Source: Oenanthe sinensis
Taxonomy: Eukaryota; Streptophyta; Magnoliopsida; Apiales; Apiaceae
Assembly (NCBI GenBank): GCA_028671895.1
Contig: CM053794.1
Location: 40,564,501-40,628,500 of the forward strand
Length of the DNA stretch: 64,000 nucleotides
Direction: 5' to 3'
Below, piece by piece: positions 48,801 to 59,352 of the stretch. The notes beneath the pieces were generated by a model. That model was not told the origin of the DNA and did no database searches. It worked only from the letters and a program-made list of their open reading frames with translations. Made by a program: the position numbers and the translations under genes. How positions within the stretch are numbered: the stretch's first letter is position 1; each line of letters starts with the position of its first letter.

Positions 48801-51344
48801 ATGGACAGGGACATGTGTGAGGGAAATAGAAAGGAGACACAAAATGTTCCTTCTTTGGTGGATTTATGTGTCCAGACAGCCATTGACAATGTCGAATATT
48901 TGGGAGATGTTGGGGAGATCGAAGTAGAGCTTTTGGAACGAATTTTACCACATTGTAGCATTGACCAGTTAAAATATATTGAAGACTCCACTGAAGTAAG
49001 AGAGTCAAGTCTGAGGGTCAATTTCTGAACTAGAAGTTTTGGTTGGATTTAGCAAAAAAAGAAGTTTTGGTTGGATTTATTGTACTTTTTTTATTTTCTT
49101 TTGCAGGGAAAAGACCTTAGCCCGGTGACGGATAATCTATGGAAAAATTTCTTTGTGATGATCTTCGGTGAGAAGAACTTCAACACAGTGGTTCATAGAA
49201 TGAATAGTAGAAATGTAACATTCAAATGGAAACAATTGTATGAGGTAATCTTCTTCTTCTATTTTACCATCTAGCAATTATATGTTAACATTTAGGAAAG
49301 GAATGCTTGCCTCTTTCAAAGAATAAGTGCATATCTCTTTCATGAAATGCACAGATACCTCTTTTAAGGATTTGGCTTCAAACAAATTATGGTAATAGGC
49401 ATTCACGGCATCATGACCTTGATTAGTCCAGATCTAGATATGCCTCCACTATCATGAACCCAATTAACCACCACTGCCGTCAGTGGCACCACTGTCAGTC
49501 AACCACCGTCTACCGTCTACAACCAAGTCTGCGAATTCCGTATTCTTTTCTTAATCTTCTAACGCCCACCACAGTTCTCAATAGAATCAATCTTGACCTT
49601 ACTATCCAAAACTCTAAAACTTTGGGATATGATACAAGTTGGGAGGTCTGGAGGTTGAGTTCTTGTGGAGGGATAATTTACAGAGTTTATCATGGGATAT
49701 GGATCGGGTTGGAAAATCAATTAACTATAAAATCGAAATAGATCGGGTCTTCGTAAAGAAGAGGGAGGGCCGGAGTAATGAAGATCAGCTGAATCAGGGC
49801 GCGATTGATATTGTGATAATGACAATTAGGTTAAAAAAATTGGGGAGAGAATTTTGTGAAGAAGAGTGAAAGAGTCGGCAAAATTAATATTGATTAGGAT
49901 CACTAATACGAGGGTCCTAAAATACCTATTACTTTAAATATTAATATGGAGTTCGTTTATCCCCTATAAGGATTTGATGGTAGCAGCCAAATTGTCATAT
50001 AAATTGTAACTCTAATTTTGGGAATCAAACAAGACAAGCGACTTTTTCAATAAGGGTGTAAATTGTGGCCACCAAAATGCATCAAACTTGTTTATATGTT
50101 ACTAATGACTTGTAATATATTGCATTTTTGTTATATGAAGTTTTATTATCACAATGATTTTTAATTATTTATAGGCAAAGTTAAAGGATGTGGAAGAGGT
50201 TCAAGAGAATTCAATAAAGCGAATGAAGCGACTGCATAGAAACGAAGATGCTCGTAAGTATTTTTAGTCTAAAAAAATTGACATACTTTAACCTTTATGT
50301 TCTATCAAGAAGGTTTTTTTGTTGGGTAATTGGACAAGTTGGGAAATAAGAAATATTGATAACTTGTGTTACCAAATATAAAATAACTTTTTTAGAGCAG
50401 AAGACGCAGCGAATCTAGGTCGAAACTATCACGTGTCCAAAAATCTATTAATTAAATCACAGGATATACAAAGAATTAAGTACGCTCTATCTATTTTTGT
50501 TACTCAATTGGTACAACCCCCCCCCCCCCCCCCCCCCCGATTCACAGATATAAAATACAAAAATATCTATCTATCTACGGATAAGTACTATAAGTATTTA
50601 AATTATTGCGTGGTGGCCTATAATTTATACAGCAAATTCGGTGATTCGCACGGGGTGTGTCATATGGATGGCATATCCATCCGGAGGGGGTGGAATATAA
50701 CATGCCCTTCTACTAACACTTTACGGTTTTAGAAAAACTGCTAACTTAACATGGTATCTAATTTATTATGGTTAAGAAGGTAAATTCTTGCCCCAAAGAT
50801 TGGTGCCGGGCGCCCATGATCCACTCCCAAAATGAGATTTCGAGTGAGGGGAGTGTTGGAATATAATGTAAGATCTTGGCAAGTCTTTCTACTAGCACCA
50901 TAAAACTTTAAGATTTTAGGAGAACTGGTAACTAGGGACGGAAGTAAAGATGGTATTTCCTGGGCTTAAGCCCAGGTTGATATCAGAAAAATATGTTATA
51001 GTTATGTTTTTGTTTTTCTGAGCTCAAATGTGTATCAAGCCCACTTTGTAACTGGCCAAGCTCAACCCCTTTTGGATTCTCAGTTCCGTCCCTGCTGGTA
51101 ACTTAAAACTTAACAGGGGTGATGCGGATGGGGGTACAGGAGTAGTTTAATTTGTAAATTAGGTTGACTTTTGAGAAAAAATTGTATTATATCTATTTAA
51201 TTTTAAGTTAGGGTTCTGCAAGTAACCCGAGGATCCTCTACTTTGCTCTTCTTTACTACTTTTACCTGAACCACACCTTCTACTACCATCTTCAACAATA
51301 CATGTGTGTAATGGATGTTTGTTGCTGCAGGACTAGCTGGTTAA
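48801..51344 (+). CDS. Truncated Elongin A copy, possible Elongin A-GatA chimera
   Basis: Exons 48801-48995, 49107-49244 and 50175-50253 correspond exactly in length and phase to the first three coding exons of the intact Elongin A. The frame has no stop, and donors and acceptors are kept. The BC-box reads SLVDLCVQTA, which fits the consensus as well as the intact copy. The last four coding exons are absent. The next good acceptor is the GatA-derived gttgctgcag ending at 51330; splicing to it adds R-L-A-G and then a stop at 51342-51344, giving 141 residues. Such a protein would keep the Elongin C-binding part and lose the basic C-terminal half. Upstream, a UTR exon to 48027 and an exon start at 48769 match the intact copy. 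Expression is not shown; it may be a pseudogene. Confidence 0.6.
50518..50538. repeat. Long C homopolymer
   Basis: About 20 C residues in a row lie in the intron of the truncated Elongin A copy. The intact copy has no such run at the equivalent place. Length in the assembly is likely to be unreliable. Confidence 0.8.
50934..51093. mobile_element. Small MITE with 10-bp inverted ends
   Basis: The left end is AGGGACGGAA and the right end is TTCCGTCCCT, a perfect inverted repeat. The flanks on both sides contain ctggtaact, apart from one or two extra bases at the right junction, which looks like an 8-9 bp target duplication. This fits a hAT-type or Mutator-type MITE of 160 bases inserted in the Elongin A intron. 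It is seen only in the right arm. Confidence 0.75.
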
Positions 51345-51544
51345 AGTCGGGCATATTATCTATGGGCAAACTCCTCAAGACTGTCTTTTAATCCTCCCGT
51401 GGCAGCTGATAATAATTAGACTGCAGAGACTTTTTCCATAACTTTTTTGTGTGTAGTTCATGTACATTTTTTAGGGGTTAAAAGGATAGACAGGTTTTGT
51501 AACTCCGTAAATTCTGTACATGTACAGAATTATATGTTCTGCCC
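51320..51544 (+). pseudogene. Fragment of a GatA gene: last intron end, last exon and 3' UTR
   Basis: The acceptor gttgctgcag and about 215 following bases match the last exon and 3' UTR of the GatA gene at 59206-59446 in opposite orientation. Shared words include ttaaagtcgggcatat, gtggcag-tgataat and gtacagaattatat, in the same order and spacing. The frame is broken: KVGHI is followed by changed residues, a stop and small indels. It is therefore a nonfunctional piece, but its splice acceptor is intact. It starts exactly at the break in the right Elongin A arm. Confidence 0.85.
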
Positions 51545-54500
51545 AAGCCAGAGACAGATCCAGGGGGTCCAGCAGGGTCCACGGCCCCCCTGGATTCTCA
51601 ACTACTACTCTCAAACATAAGTATTATGTAGCAGAGGTCGTCAGATACCTAGTTTTGGTATCTGAGGATGAGGGTTCAACCCTTTGCTTAGTCATATTTT
51701 AGTTATTTTTTCTCCCAAAATTCCTCATTTCAACTCTTTCATATGCATTTTTTTCCAAGATTTCTCGTTCTTTCTCTTTGAACCCGTGCTTATGCATATT
51801 TTTGTCAAAAAATTTCATTCTTTATCTTTCTACCAGCAACATTTCATGCCATATAAATAATTTCGAATTATAAAAATTAAATTACATTTGTTCTATTTAT
51901 TTTGGACCCCTCAATTTTATGTCTGGCTCGGTCACGGGGCCAAGCCAAACTCAAGGCCACAATATTTTCTAAAATTTAATAATCAATCCATAGCAGTGGA
52001 CCCCTGTTATGAGATCAACATTGGAGTTTTGGGAAACATTCTCCATTCATGCCAGATGATAGCGAAAATCATTTAATAGTCACAAACCATAAAGAAAATA
52101 ACCTTTTGAGATTGTTCACGAATTTTCCAATATTAATTTTTTGCTACATTATTGATATATATATCTGGAAAATTATATTTATACCGTATTATTAATCAGT
52201 CTTCGAAATTTTATAATCTAGATGTTAAGACTAAGGGGCCATTTGTTTTTACCTGAACTGTGTTGAATGAGGTATAATATGACCGAGTCAGATAATTCAC
52301 TTGTTTGTTTATTCTTTTTCTCTCTCTGAATTATTCATATTTAGCTGACCGATTCCTGTTGATAATTCTATATGAATGGTTCATGTCATATTTTAACACA
52401 TTTGTAGTTTGAGAGTAGTTTAGTGGTAGACTATCCATTTATCGTCCTTAAATTTCTCACCTATATCGAATTTAATATTGAACAGATACTAATGAGTATT
52501 CTTAGACTTAATGAAAAAAAATACTAATGAGTATCCTTAGACTTAATAAAAAAAACCGTTTTGCTTGTTAATATTCTTTATTTATTGTTTATAAATAGTC
52601 TTTTAGTTTATGATCATTTTTTATAATACATTCTTTTAATATATTTTATTATACTGAAATTTTTATTTAAATTAGTATTTTTTAATGTATTTAAAATAAA
52701 TGATATTAAATTACAAATATAAATTTATAAAATAATGATCTTTTTAACTTAATAAAGTATATTTACGAGGAAATAAAAGTTATTTTAATAATATTATAAA
52801 ATATAAATAATTTTATAGATTTGCATATATAATTTTTGTATGGTTCATAAAAATTATTTACCAAACGATATTATTCATTCATATTCAGATTTACTTGAAA
52901 AATATTATTTCATGTTAAATCACGTATATAGTATCAATTTTTTTAATGCATTAATTCATACTTTAATAATATATATTTTTAATCTATACTTATTTTTTTC
53001 TCTTTCAACAATATTTATTATTTTATTTAATCCGATGTGTAAAATTATTATTTTTTAACCCTCCAACACTAGTTATCTATACTGTATTATTAAAGCCGCA
53101 AGTGGTTCGTCATCCATGTGGTTCTTTTTTATCCCACTCATTTTCAAATACACATGTGTCTCCTGTTCAATTTCAAACACATTATTTTAATCAATAAACG
53201 TCATGTTTTAATTTTCTCATTAGTCAACCTTTTTAATTTATTTAATATCATAATTTATTAATTAAATTGTATGAATATTAAAATAATAATATTATTTTAT
53301 TTATATTAATTAAATTTTATTATTATGCTCTATCTATATTATATATGTACTTTTATATTATATTACTCTAAATGAACTTTTTTAAATTAGAATATAGAGT
53401 TATACTCATATAATAGCATATTTCAATTTTCTCATCGTTTAAATACTTTAATTTATTTAAATTTGTAATTTTATTATATTAAATTTGTTTGAATATTAAA
53501 ATTATATATATATATATATTAAAACATACTCTTTTATTTAAATTTTAATTAAAATATTTTCTAATATATTCGAAACTCTTTTTATTAATAAAAATTTATT
53601 AATGCTTTGCAAGAGTTATTTTTTATTTTTTTTGAGAAATGCATGGGTTATTAATTTATGTTAATTAATATAAATATATAACAATATATTAATGAGAATT
53701 TAAACACATAATATAAATATGATTCAAAAATAATTTATCTCATGTACAATATTACACAAAAAAAATATTAATAACATAAATAGTCAAATTAAATATTTAA
53801 TTCATTTAAAATATATAATATATTATTTATTACTCTCCTCCCGTGCTTTGCACGGGTTATAAGTTAGTAGTATATATATGTATATATTTTTAAAGGAGTA
53901 GTATATAAATACTTGTTTGTGACTAAAACTAGCATATTATCTTTAAATATGAGTCCGGTTCTTCCTAGAATTGGGACAGGTTTTTCCTAGAAAAAAATGC
54001 CTAATTTAAAGTCTCTATCGTACTTGGAAGTAAATTAAATATATATTATATTATGCTATATGCCTATATGTAATTTCCAAATTAAATGTAATAAAATTTT
54101 GTATCATAATTAATTTTTTGCTCTATATAATTTTCTTAATTCGTAAACTTAATTTTAATAATTCTATTGATGTAATTTATATTTTATTTACACGAACTAA
54201 ATATTTCTTTTAATTATTAATTATGATGAATATAATAAAATAATTAAAAATAATATCGAAGATTGATAAAATTTTGGGTTGTGTACGTACTCAGTGAACT
54301 CACAGTTGAATTAAACTAGTTTGAAAAAAAAATCAGAATAATACATATATATCGTAAAAGATAAACTTAGTTGCTAAATACAGGTCACAATAAACTAGTC
54401 TAAAATATTGTGGTACCCGTTTTTTAAATTAAATAAAAGCATAAGAATAAATATTAATAAAAGTAAAGAAAAATACCATTAATTAGCGTATAAATGAAAA

Positions 54501-55273
54501 CTTATATACACCAATTCATATTAAAAAGCCATAAAAAAGGTATAAGAAAAGAACTAAAAATATAAATTTTATTTAATTCAATTGTTTTAAATATTAAAAT
54601 TTATAATTTATAATATTTAATTTTTTATTTTACTTTAACCCTAATTATAATATACTTATATGTAAGCTATTTCTGGCACATATTATATTTAATTATAATT
54701 TTAATTATATTCGAAACAAAAATTTATGTATATTAAAATAAATAAAAAAGAGAAAGCATGCAAAAATTAAAAATAAAATGATTATATATGTTTTTATAAA
54801 CATATTCATATAAACGAATATTAATACTTATTTGTGAAAAAGTTTTGTAATTCAATTATTTTGAATATATTTTTTTCCGAAAGAAAGTTAAAATATATGT
54901 TGTTTTTCTAACTCTAGTTATTAAATTATAATTATATTTATAAAATAAATAAAAAATGATGCACGAAAAACAAATAATAAAAAAAGATTTTGAAACAAAT
55001 ACATAAATTAAATTTAAATTGTATAAACAGAAAAACTGGTGAAATCAAAAAGTGAATATTTCATAATGAGCAAAACGATACCACTATTTAATATAATATA
55101 AAATTAACGTTAATCAAAGCAAAACACTATCTACAAGAATTTAATACATCAAGGACATAAATGTAATTGACTAGTGTGTATCAAGTAAAAATGAACTGTA
55201 TTTAGCGAACACCCAAGATAAACCCCTAAAAAGCCCTAATTTTGCATCTCCAGAACTAAAAACCCTAATATCA
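51545..55273. other. Repeat-rich intergenic DNA between the chimera and MORF1
   Basis: No gene is supported. Sequence near 51549-51940 (agatccagggggtccag near one end, tctggctcggtcacgg near the other) looks like a decayed hAT-type element. From 52550 to 55200 the DNA is extremely AT-rich and includes a Helitron-like element. The last 60 bases are the MORF1 leader. Confidence 0.5.
53076..53867 (+). mobile_element. Non-autonomous Helitron-like element
   Basis: The left end starts TCTATACTGTATTATTAAAG directly after an A, the form typical of plant Helitrons. The right end has a perfect 7-bp stem hairpin, CCCGTGC-TTT-GCACGGG (53840-53856), about ten bases before a terminal gttag followed by T; the consensus is CTRR then T. 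The interior is AT-rich with no Rep/helicase coding. The last base is uncertain by a few positions. Confidence 0.75.
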
Positions 55274-58200
55274 ATGGCGATGCTCTCAAATCTCCGCCGG
55301 CGTATCCCTCTCTCTCGCTCCTCCATCATTTTCAACCACCACACCGCCAGTTGTCTCTCCTCCTCGCCTGCGCATCTCTCTCAATCCCCATCCCCATCCC
55401 CATCCCCAAACCCTAACCAAACCCTATTTGTTCCCTCTCTGCTGAGAGCTTTTCGATCAACCAACATTTCATTTGCGCGTCCAAGAAGTTCGTATAACAA
55501 TGATGATGATATCAAGATTGGGCCTGATGATATCTTGTTTGAAGGGTGTGATTATAATCATTGGCTTATTACTATGGATTTTCCTAAAGATCCTAAACCT
55601 TCTCCTGAACAAATGGTTGAGACTTATGTTCATACCGCCGCTAAAGTTATCGGAAGGTTTCGTCTCTTTTCGATTACTTTATCAATTTTACTTGATGCTG
55701 TTTTTTCTTACATATATGTATGCACTGATTGTTTTTGATTAGGATACTGTGTTTTTTAAGTTTTAGATTATGTAGGTAGATAGTTGTTGAATTTTTATGT
55801 ATCGATCATGTGTTTTTGCTCTGTTTAGTTGTTTTTGAGTTTTTGCGTTTACTTGAGAGATTAAATTAGAGAAGATAACAGGATATAAGATATTCCATTT
55901 CGATTAGACTCAGCACCCATCTTAACACGCTTCACAAGACAGTCGGGGTTTGTTACTAATCTGTTACTAGAAACGATACCTTGTTTAATTTAATACTCCC
56001 TCTGTCCCATAATAATTGTCTCTTTTGGGGAAAAAATTTGTCCCATAATAATTGTCTATTTCTACTTTCAATGTAAAAAAATTCAAACTTACCCTCTTTT
56101 TTTGTCATTTTCAATATAAAACTTGCTTTATTTAGTATAAAATAGTCATAATAAATATGATACGCACAGAAAATTATTGTACAAACATTTTTTAATATGC
56201 GTTATTTTTCCAAAAGAGACTATTAATATGGGATGGAGGGAGTAAGTTTAGGACATACTTAACACTTCAACCTCTAAAGTATTAACTATGTAGTTCGACT
56301 AATTCTCATTTAGACCAAGTATCTAAATGTTGATTTTAGTGGAGGGAGGACAGGAACTTGAACTTGAACTTGGCAGAATACAGAGTAGAAGTGTAGAACT
56401 GAAAAACAGAGTGCTTACTAAAATGGAATATTTTGGATTTTCACATCTTATTTTTATGTTCTTTTACTGATTGTAAATCTCTTAATTTTATAAGGATGAA
56501 TTAAGATCTTTAACTCTATAATTGAATAAATATCCAGAAGGCCGCTTTTTAAGAAATTCTTTAAGCATGCAGGCTTCTCAGTTTCAAAATGCACTGGAGG
56601 GCTTATTTTGTAAATGAAACACTGACTTGACCTTAGGTCAACCAACCCAATGTCTAACACTAGTCGAGCAAAGTCGGTAGCAAAAATAAAAAAAGGTTTT
56701 GTACGAGATGAGCAGCTTTCGTGAAAGATGCACCCATTCTTTTCCACACTTTCATTTTCACAAAATTTAACTATTGCACAATCCTTATACTCTGATTTGG
56801 TAAAATGATTTGGATTGTCTTTTGGAAGATGAGTAAAATGTTGGATAAAGTATTATGTTAACAGTTAAATATCTTGAGTAAAGACAGAAACGAAAGTTAT
56901 TAACCGTAACTAGTAAAAAAGCAGGATAGACTTATGATATGTAATGAATATTGTAGAAACAAGATTGTAAAGTGTCCTTTATCTGTGGGCCAGTATATAG
57001 TTCACGAGATTAAGTGCTTGTACCAAGGTCCTTGGTATATAGGAGCACTCAAATCTGTGTATTATTGCTGATTCTGTTATTTGATAATTTAAGATGAAGT
57101 TAGGTCACTGTTTTTTGGTACGGAACTGTTGAAAAGCTTCCGTGGCAAGTGTTTGTATGTGTAGAGGATTATTATTTGGCTAATGATGATCTGTTTCTGT
57201 TATGGTCTTAGTGTTGAAGAGGCAAAGAAAAAAATGTATGCATGTAGCACCACAACTTATACAGGTTTTCAGGTTGAGGTGTCAGAGGAAGTATCAAAAA
57301 AGTTTGAAGGTTTGTATGTGTGTATATCATATCTTCTTTATAAAGGTCGATATTAGTTGCTGACATGCTGATGATGTTTTCAAATATATCTTCAATCAGG
57401 TCTACCTGGTGTTGTATTTATTCTGCCAGATTCCTATATTGACCCAGTAAACAAACAATATGGAGGTAGGTGCAAATTTTAATAATGTTGCTTTGTGTTT
57501 TTATTATTCGATCTATGGATTTATTCTTATTTTGATTTTATTATTAGATTGAAAAATGACGCGACTTTTTTCATGTGTCCTGTACTCATGGTATGTATGA
57601 TCTAAATTATATCCTCAAATATCAGGAGATAAATATGATGATGGAATAATAACACACAGACCACCTCCTGTACAATATGGAAGGCAAGGAGGACGGTTTG
57701 GTGATCGAAATAGAGACTTTAACCGGCCAAGTCGTCCACGAGGTGAATATCAACAGGGAAATCCGGAATTTGACCGAGGATCCACTCAAGACAGTCCAGG
57801 GAACTTTAGGCCACCACAAAATCCTACACCACAGCAGAATTATGGTCCAAGTCGTCCACGAGGTGAATATCAACAGGGAAATCCGGCATTTGACCGAGGA
57901 TCCACTCAAGTGAATCCAGGGAACTTTAGGGCACCACAAAATCCTACACCACAGCAGAATTATGGTCCTCCTAGAGTTGCCCCAGTAAATAATTCCGCTT
58001 ATGGTCAGGCAAATTATCAGGGACAGATGAGAGATCAAATGGCCCCCCCTAATCAGGGAAATTTCATTCAAAGTCAAACAGGAGATTCTTACCCTCAAGG
58101 GCAAAGAATGCCATCAGGAGAGCTCAATAACAATGCACCTCAACGAGATGTGAATTTTAGGCAGGGCGGTGGTGGCAGTTACGGGCAGGGTGGTGGTGGC

Positions 58201-58479
58201 AGTTACGGGCAGGGTGGTGGCAGTTACGGGCAGGGTGGTGGTGGCAGTTACGGGCAGGGTGGTGGTGGCAGTTACGGGCAGGGAGGTGGTGGCAGTTATG
58301 GGCAAGGTGTTGTTGGCTCTGGGCAAGGTGGCGTTGGCAATTATGGACAAGGTGGTGGTGGCAATTATGGGCAAGGTGCTGATATTGACAACTGGGGGCA
58401 AGGTACCACCAGTAGCTCTGGACAAGGTAGTAGAGATGTCTCTGGCCAAGAAAAATTCCCCAACTACGGTCATAATTAG
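55274..58479 (+). CDS. MORF1: Multiple organellar RNA editing factor, MORF1-like
   Basis: Four exons (55274-55656, 57212-57309, 57400-57465, 57626-58479) give 466 residues. MORF proteins bind PPR editing factors and are needed for C-to-U editing of organellar transcripts; MORF1 acts in mitochondria. The N-terminus is Arg/Ser-rich, as in a presequence. The MORF domain covers about 84-195, with ILFEGCDYNHWLITMDFPKD, then SVEEAKKKMYACSTTTYTGF and LPGVVFILPDSYIDP; these words match MORF1 better than MORF8 or plastid MORFs. The long last exon is low-complexity: a 40-residue unit repeated at 217-256 and 257-296 (exact 120-base period), then a GGGGSYGQ array at about 360-450. Intron 1 (1.55 kb) carries a Stowaway-type MITE. 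Junctions follow GT-AG in phase. Confidence 0.95.
55996..56242. mobile_element. Stowaway-type MITE in MORF1 intron 1
   Basis: The left end is CTCCCTCTGTCCCATAATAA and the right end is the inverted partner (attaatatgggatggagggag). TA flanks both sides. Length is 247 bases with no coding capacity. Confidence 0.9.
57731..57966 (+). repeat. 120-bp in-frame tandem duplication in the MORF1 last exon
   Basis: The word gtcgtccacgaggtgaatat occurs at 57731 and 57851, a period of exactly 120. The second copy ends near 57966. The copies differ at only a few bases, so this is recent. It adds 40 residues without a frameshift. Confidence 0.9.
58164..58400 (+). repeat. GGGGSYGQ-coding minisatellite in the MORF1 tail
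   Basis: A unit of about 24 bases (ggtggtggcagttacgggca) is repeated six or more times with near-perfect copies, then continues with degenerate YGQG units. One unit has lost three bases. The array is in frame throughout and encodes a Gly/Tyr/Gln-rich tail. Confidence 0.9.
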
Positions 58480-59352
58480 CCAATACATGACGGATTTGTC
58501 CGAGGTTCCCACACGGAAAGCAGGTGCAGCAATAAAACTTTGGAGCTACAGCGGAATCAGGCTGGCAGGAAGCAGTTAACCTTTTGTTTCTAGTACATGT
58601 ATGAGTCGTAACATCTAAATTTCGAAAGTTGATTTATAATATGGTGAAAATAGCTATAAGCCTAATTATTCAAAAAAAAGAAAAAGGCCAACAACAAGAA
58701 TAATTTAAAAAAATTGGTTGCTTAGATTATAATTATATTTTCCAAGGAGGAAGGTTAAGAATCTTCCCCTGCCCTCCCGTTACGTAATGAGTCACGACTA
58801 TAAATTTCATAATTATAATGCTATGAAATGTGCTTTCTTTTCAAAATTAATCTGTGCTTAGAAAAGTTTAATCTGTTCAGACATAATATATATAAGAAAA
58901 AAATACTGAAACAAATATTTAAAGATGTCTTCAAAATGAATAAAATATATGACCACAAAACACAGTTTGAGCACCAGTCACTATTTAGTACTGTATATTA
59001 TTTATAGAACATAAGTGGGATTTTATTTGATCATTTATTTAATATTTGAGTCTAATAAATGGTTTTCGCTGTTATCTGGAATGATTTATATTCTTGACGA
59101 CTGAATGGAGAATGCAATCCACAACAACTCACGTGGTGATCTCATAGCAGGAACCTACTAGTATAGGTCAAAATAGTTCAGAAGTCGTGGGCTTGAATTA
59201 GCCTTGGGCATTGTATATAATTCTGTACAGGATTACAATAGCTACCTAACCCTTTTAGCCCTACAAAATGTATACATGAATGAACTGCACTCCAAAAGTT
59301 CCACCGAGCCGGCTAGTCAAATTGGAAAAAAGTTTCTCTGCAGAATGTGCTG
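58480..59352. other. Intergenic DNA between convergent MORF1 and GatA
   Basis: No gene. The left part is the MORF1 3' flank. The right end, 59206-59352, is the GatA 3' UTR, identified because a copy of it occurs at 51400-51544. Confidence 0.6.

Larger units (their letters stand above)
47870..51320 (+). repeat. Right arm of the Elongin A inverted duplication
   Basis: This is the partner of 42365-45470. It contains the leader exon (to 48027), coding exons 1-3 and most of the following intron, including the shared block near 51190-51310. It stops at about 51320, exactly where the GatA-derived fragment begins. It also contains insertions not in the left arm, such as the small element at 50934-51093 and a long C run at 50518-50538. 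Confidence 0.85.

Noticed and set aside
49454..49869. Open frames in the second intron of the truncated Elongin A copy
   Set aside because: The region is intron that also occurs in the intact copy, and neither frame is kept there.
53260..55200. Possible repeat array or origin-like AT-rich block
   Set aside because: Strong AT bias produces many chance repeats. Apart from the Helitron-like ends I found no periodic unit.
57622..58512. Several open frames on both strands within the MORF1 last exon
   Set aside because: All follow from the in-frame repeats. Only the frame continuous with the conserved MORF domain is kept.
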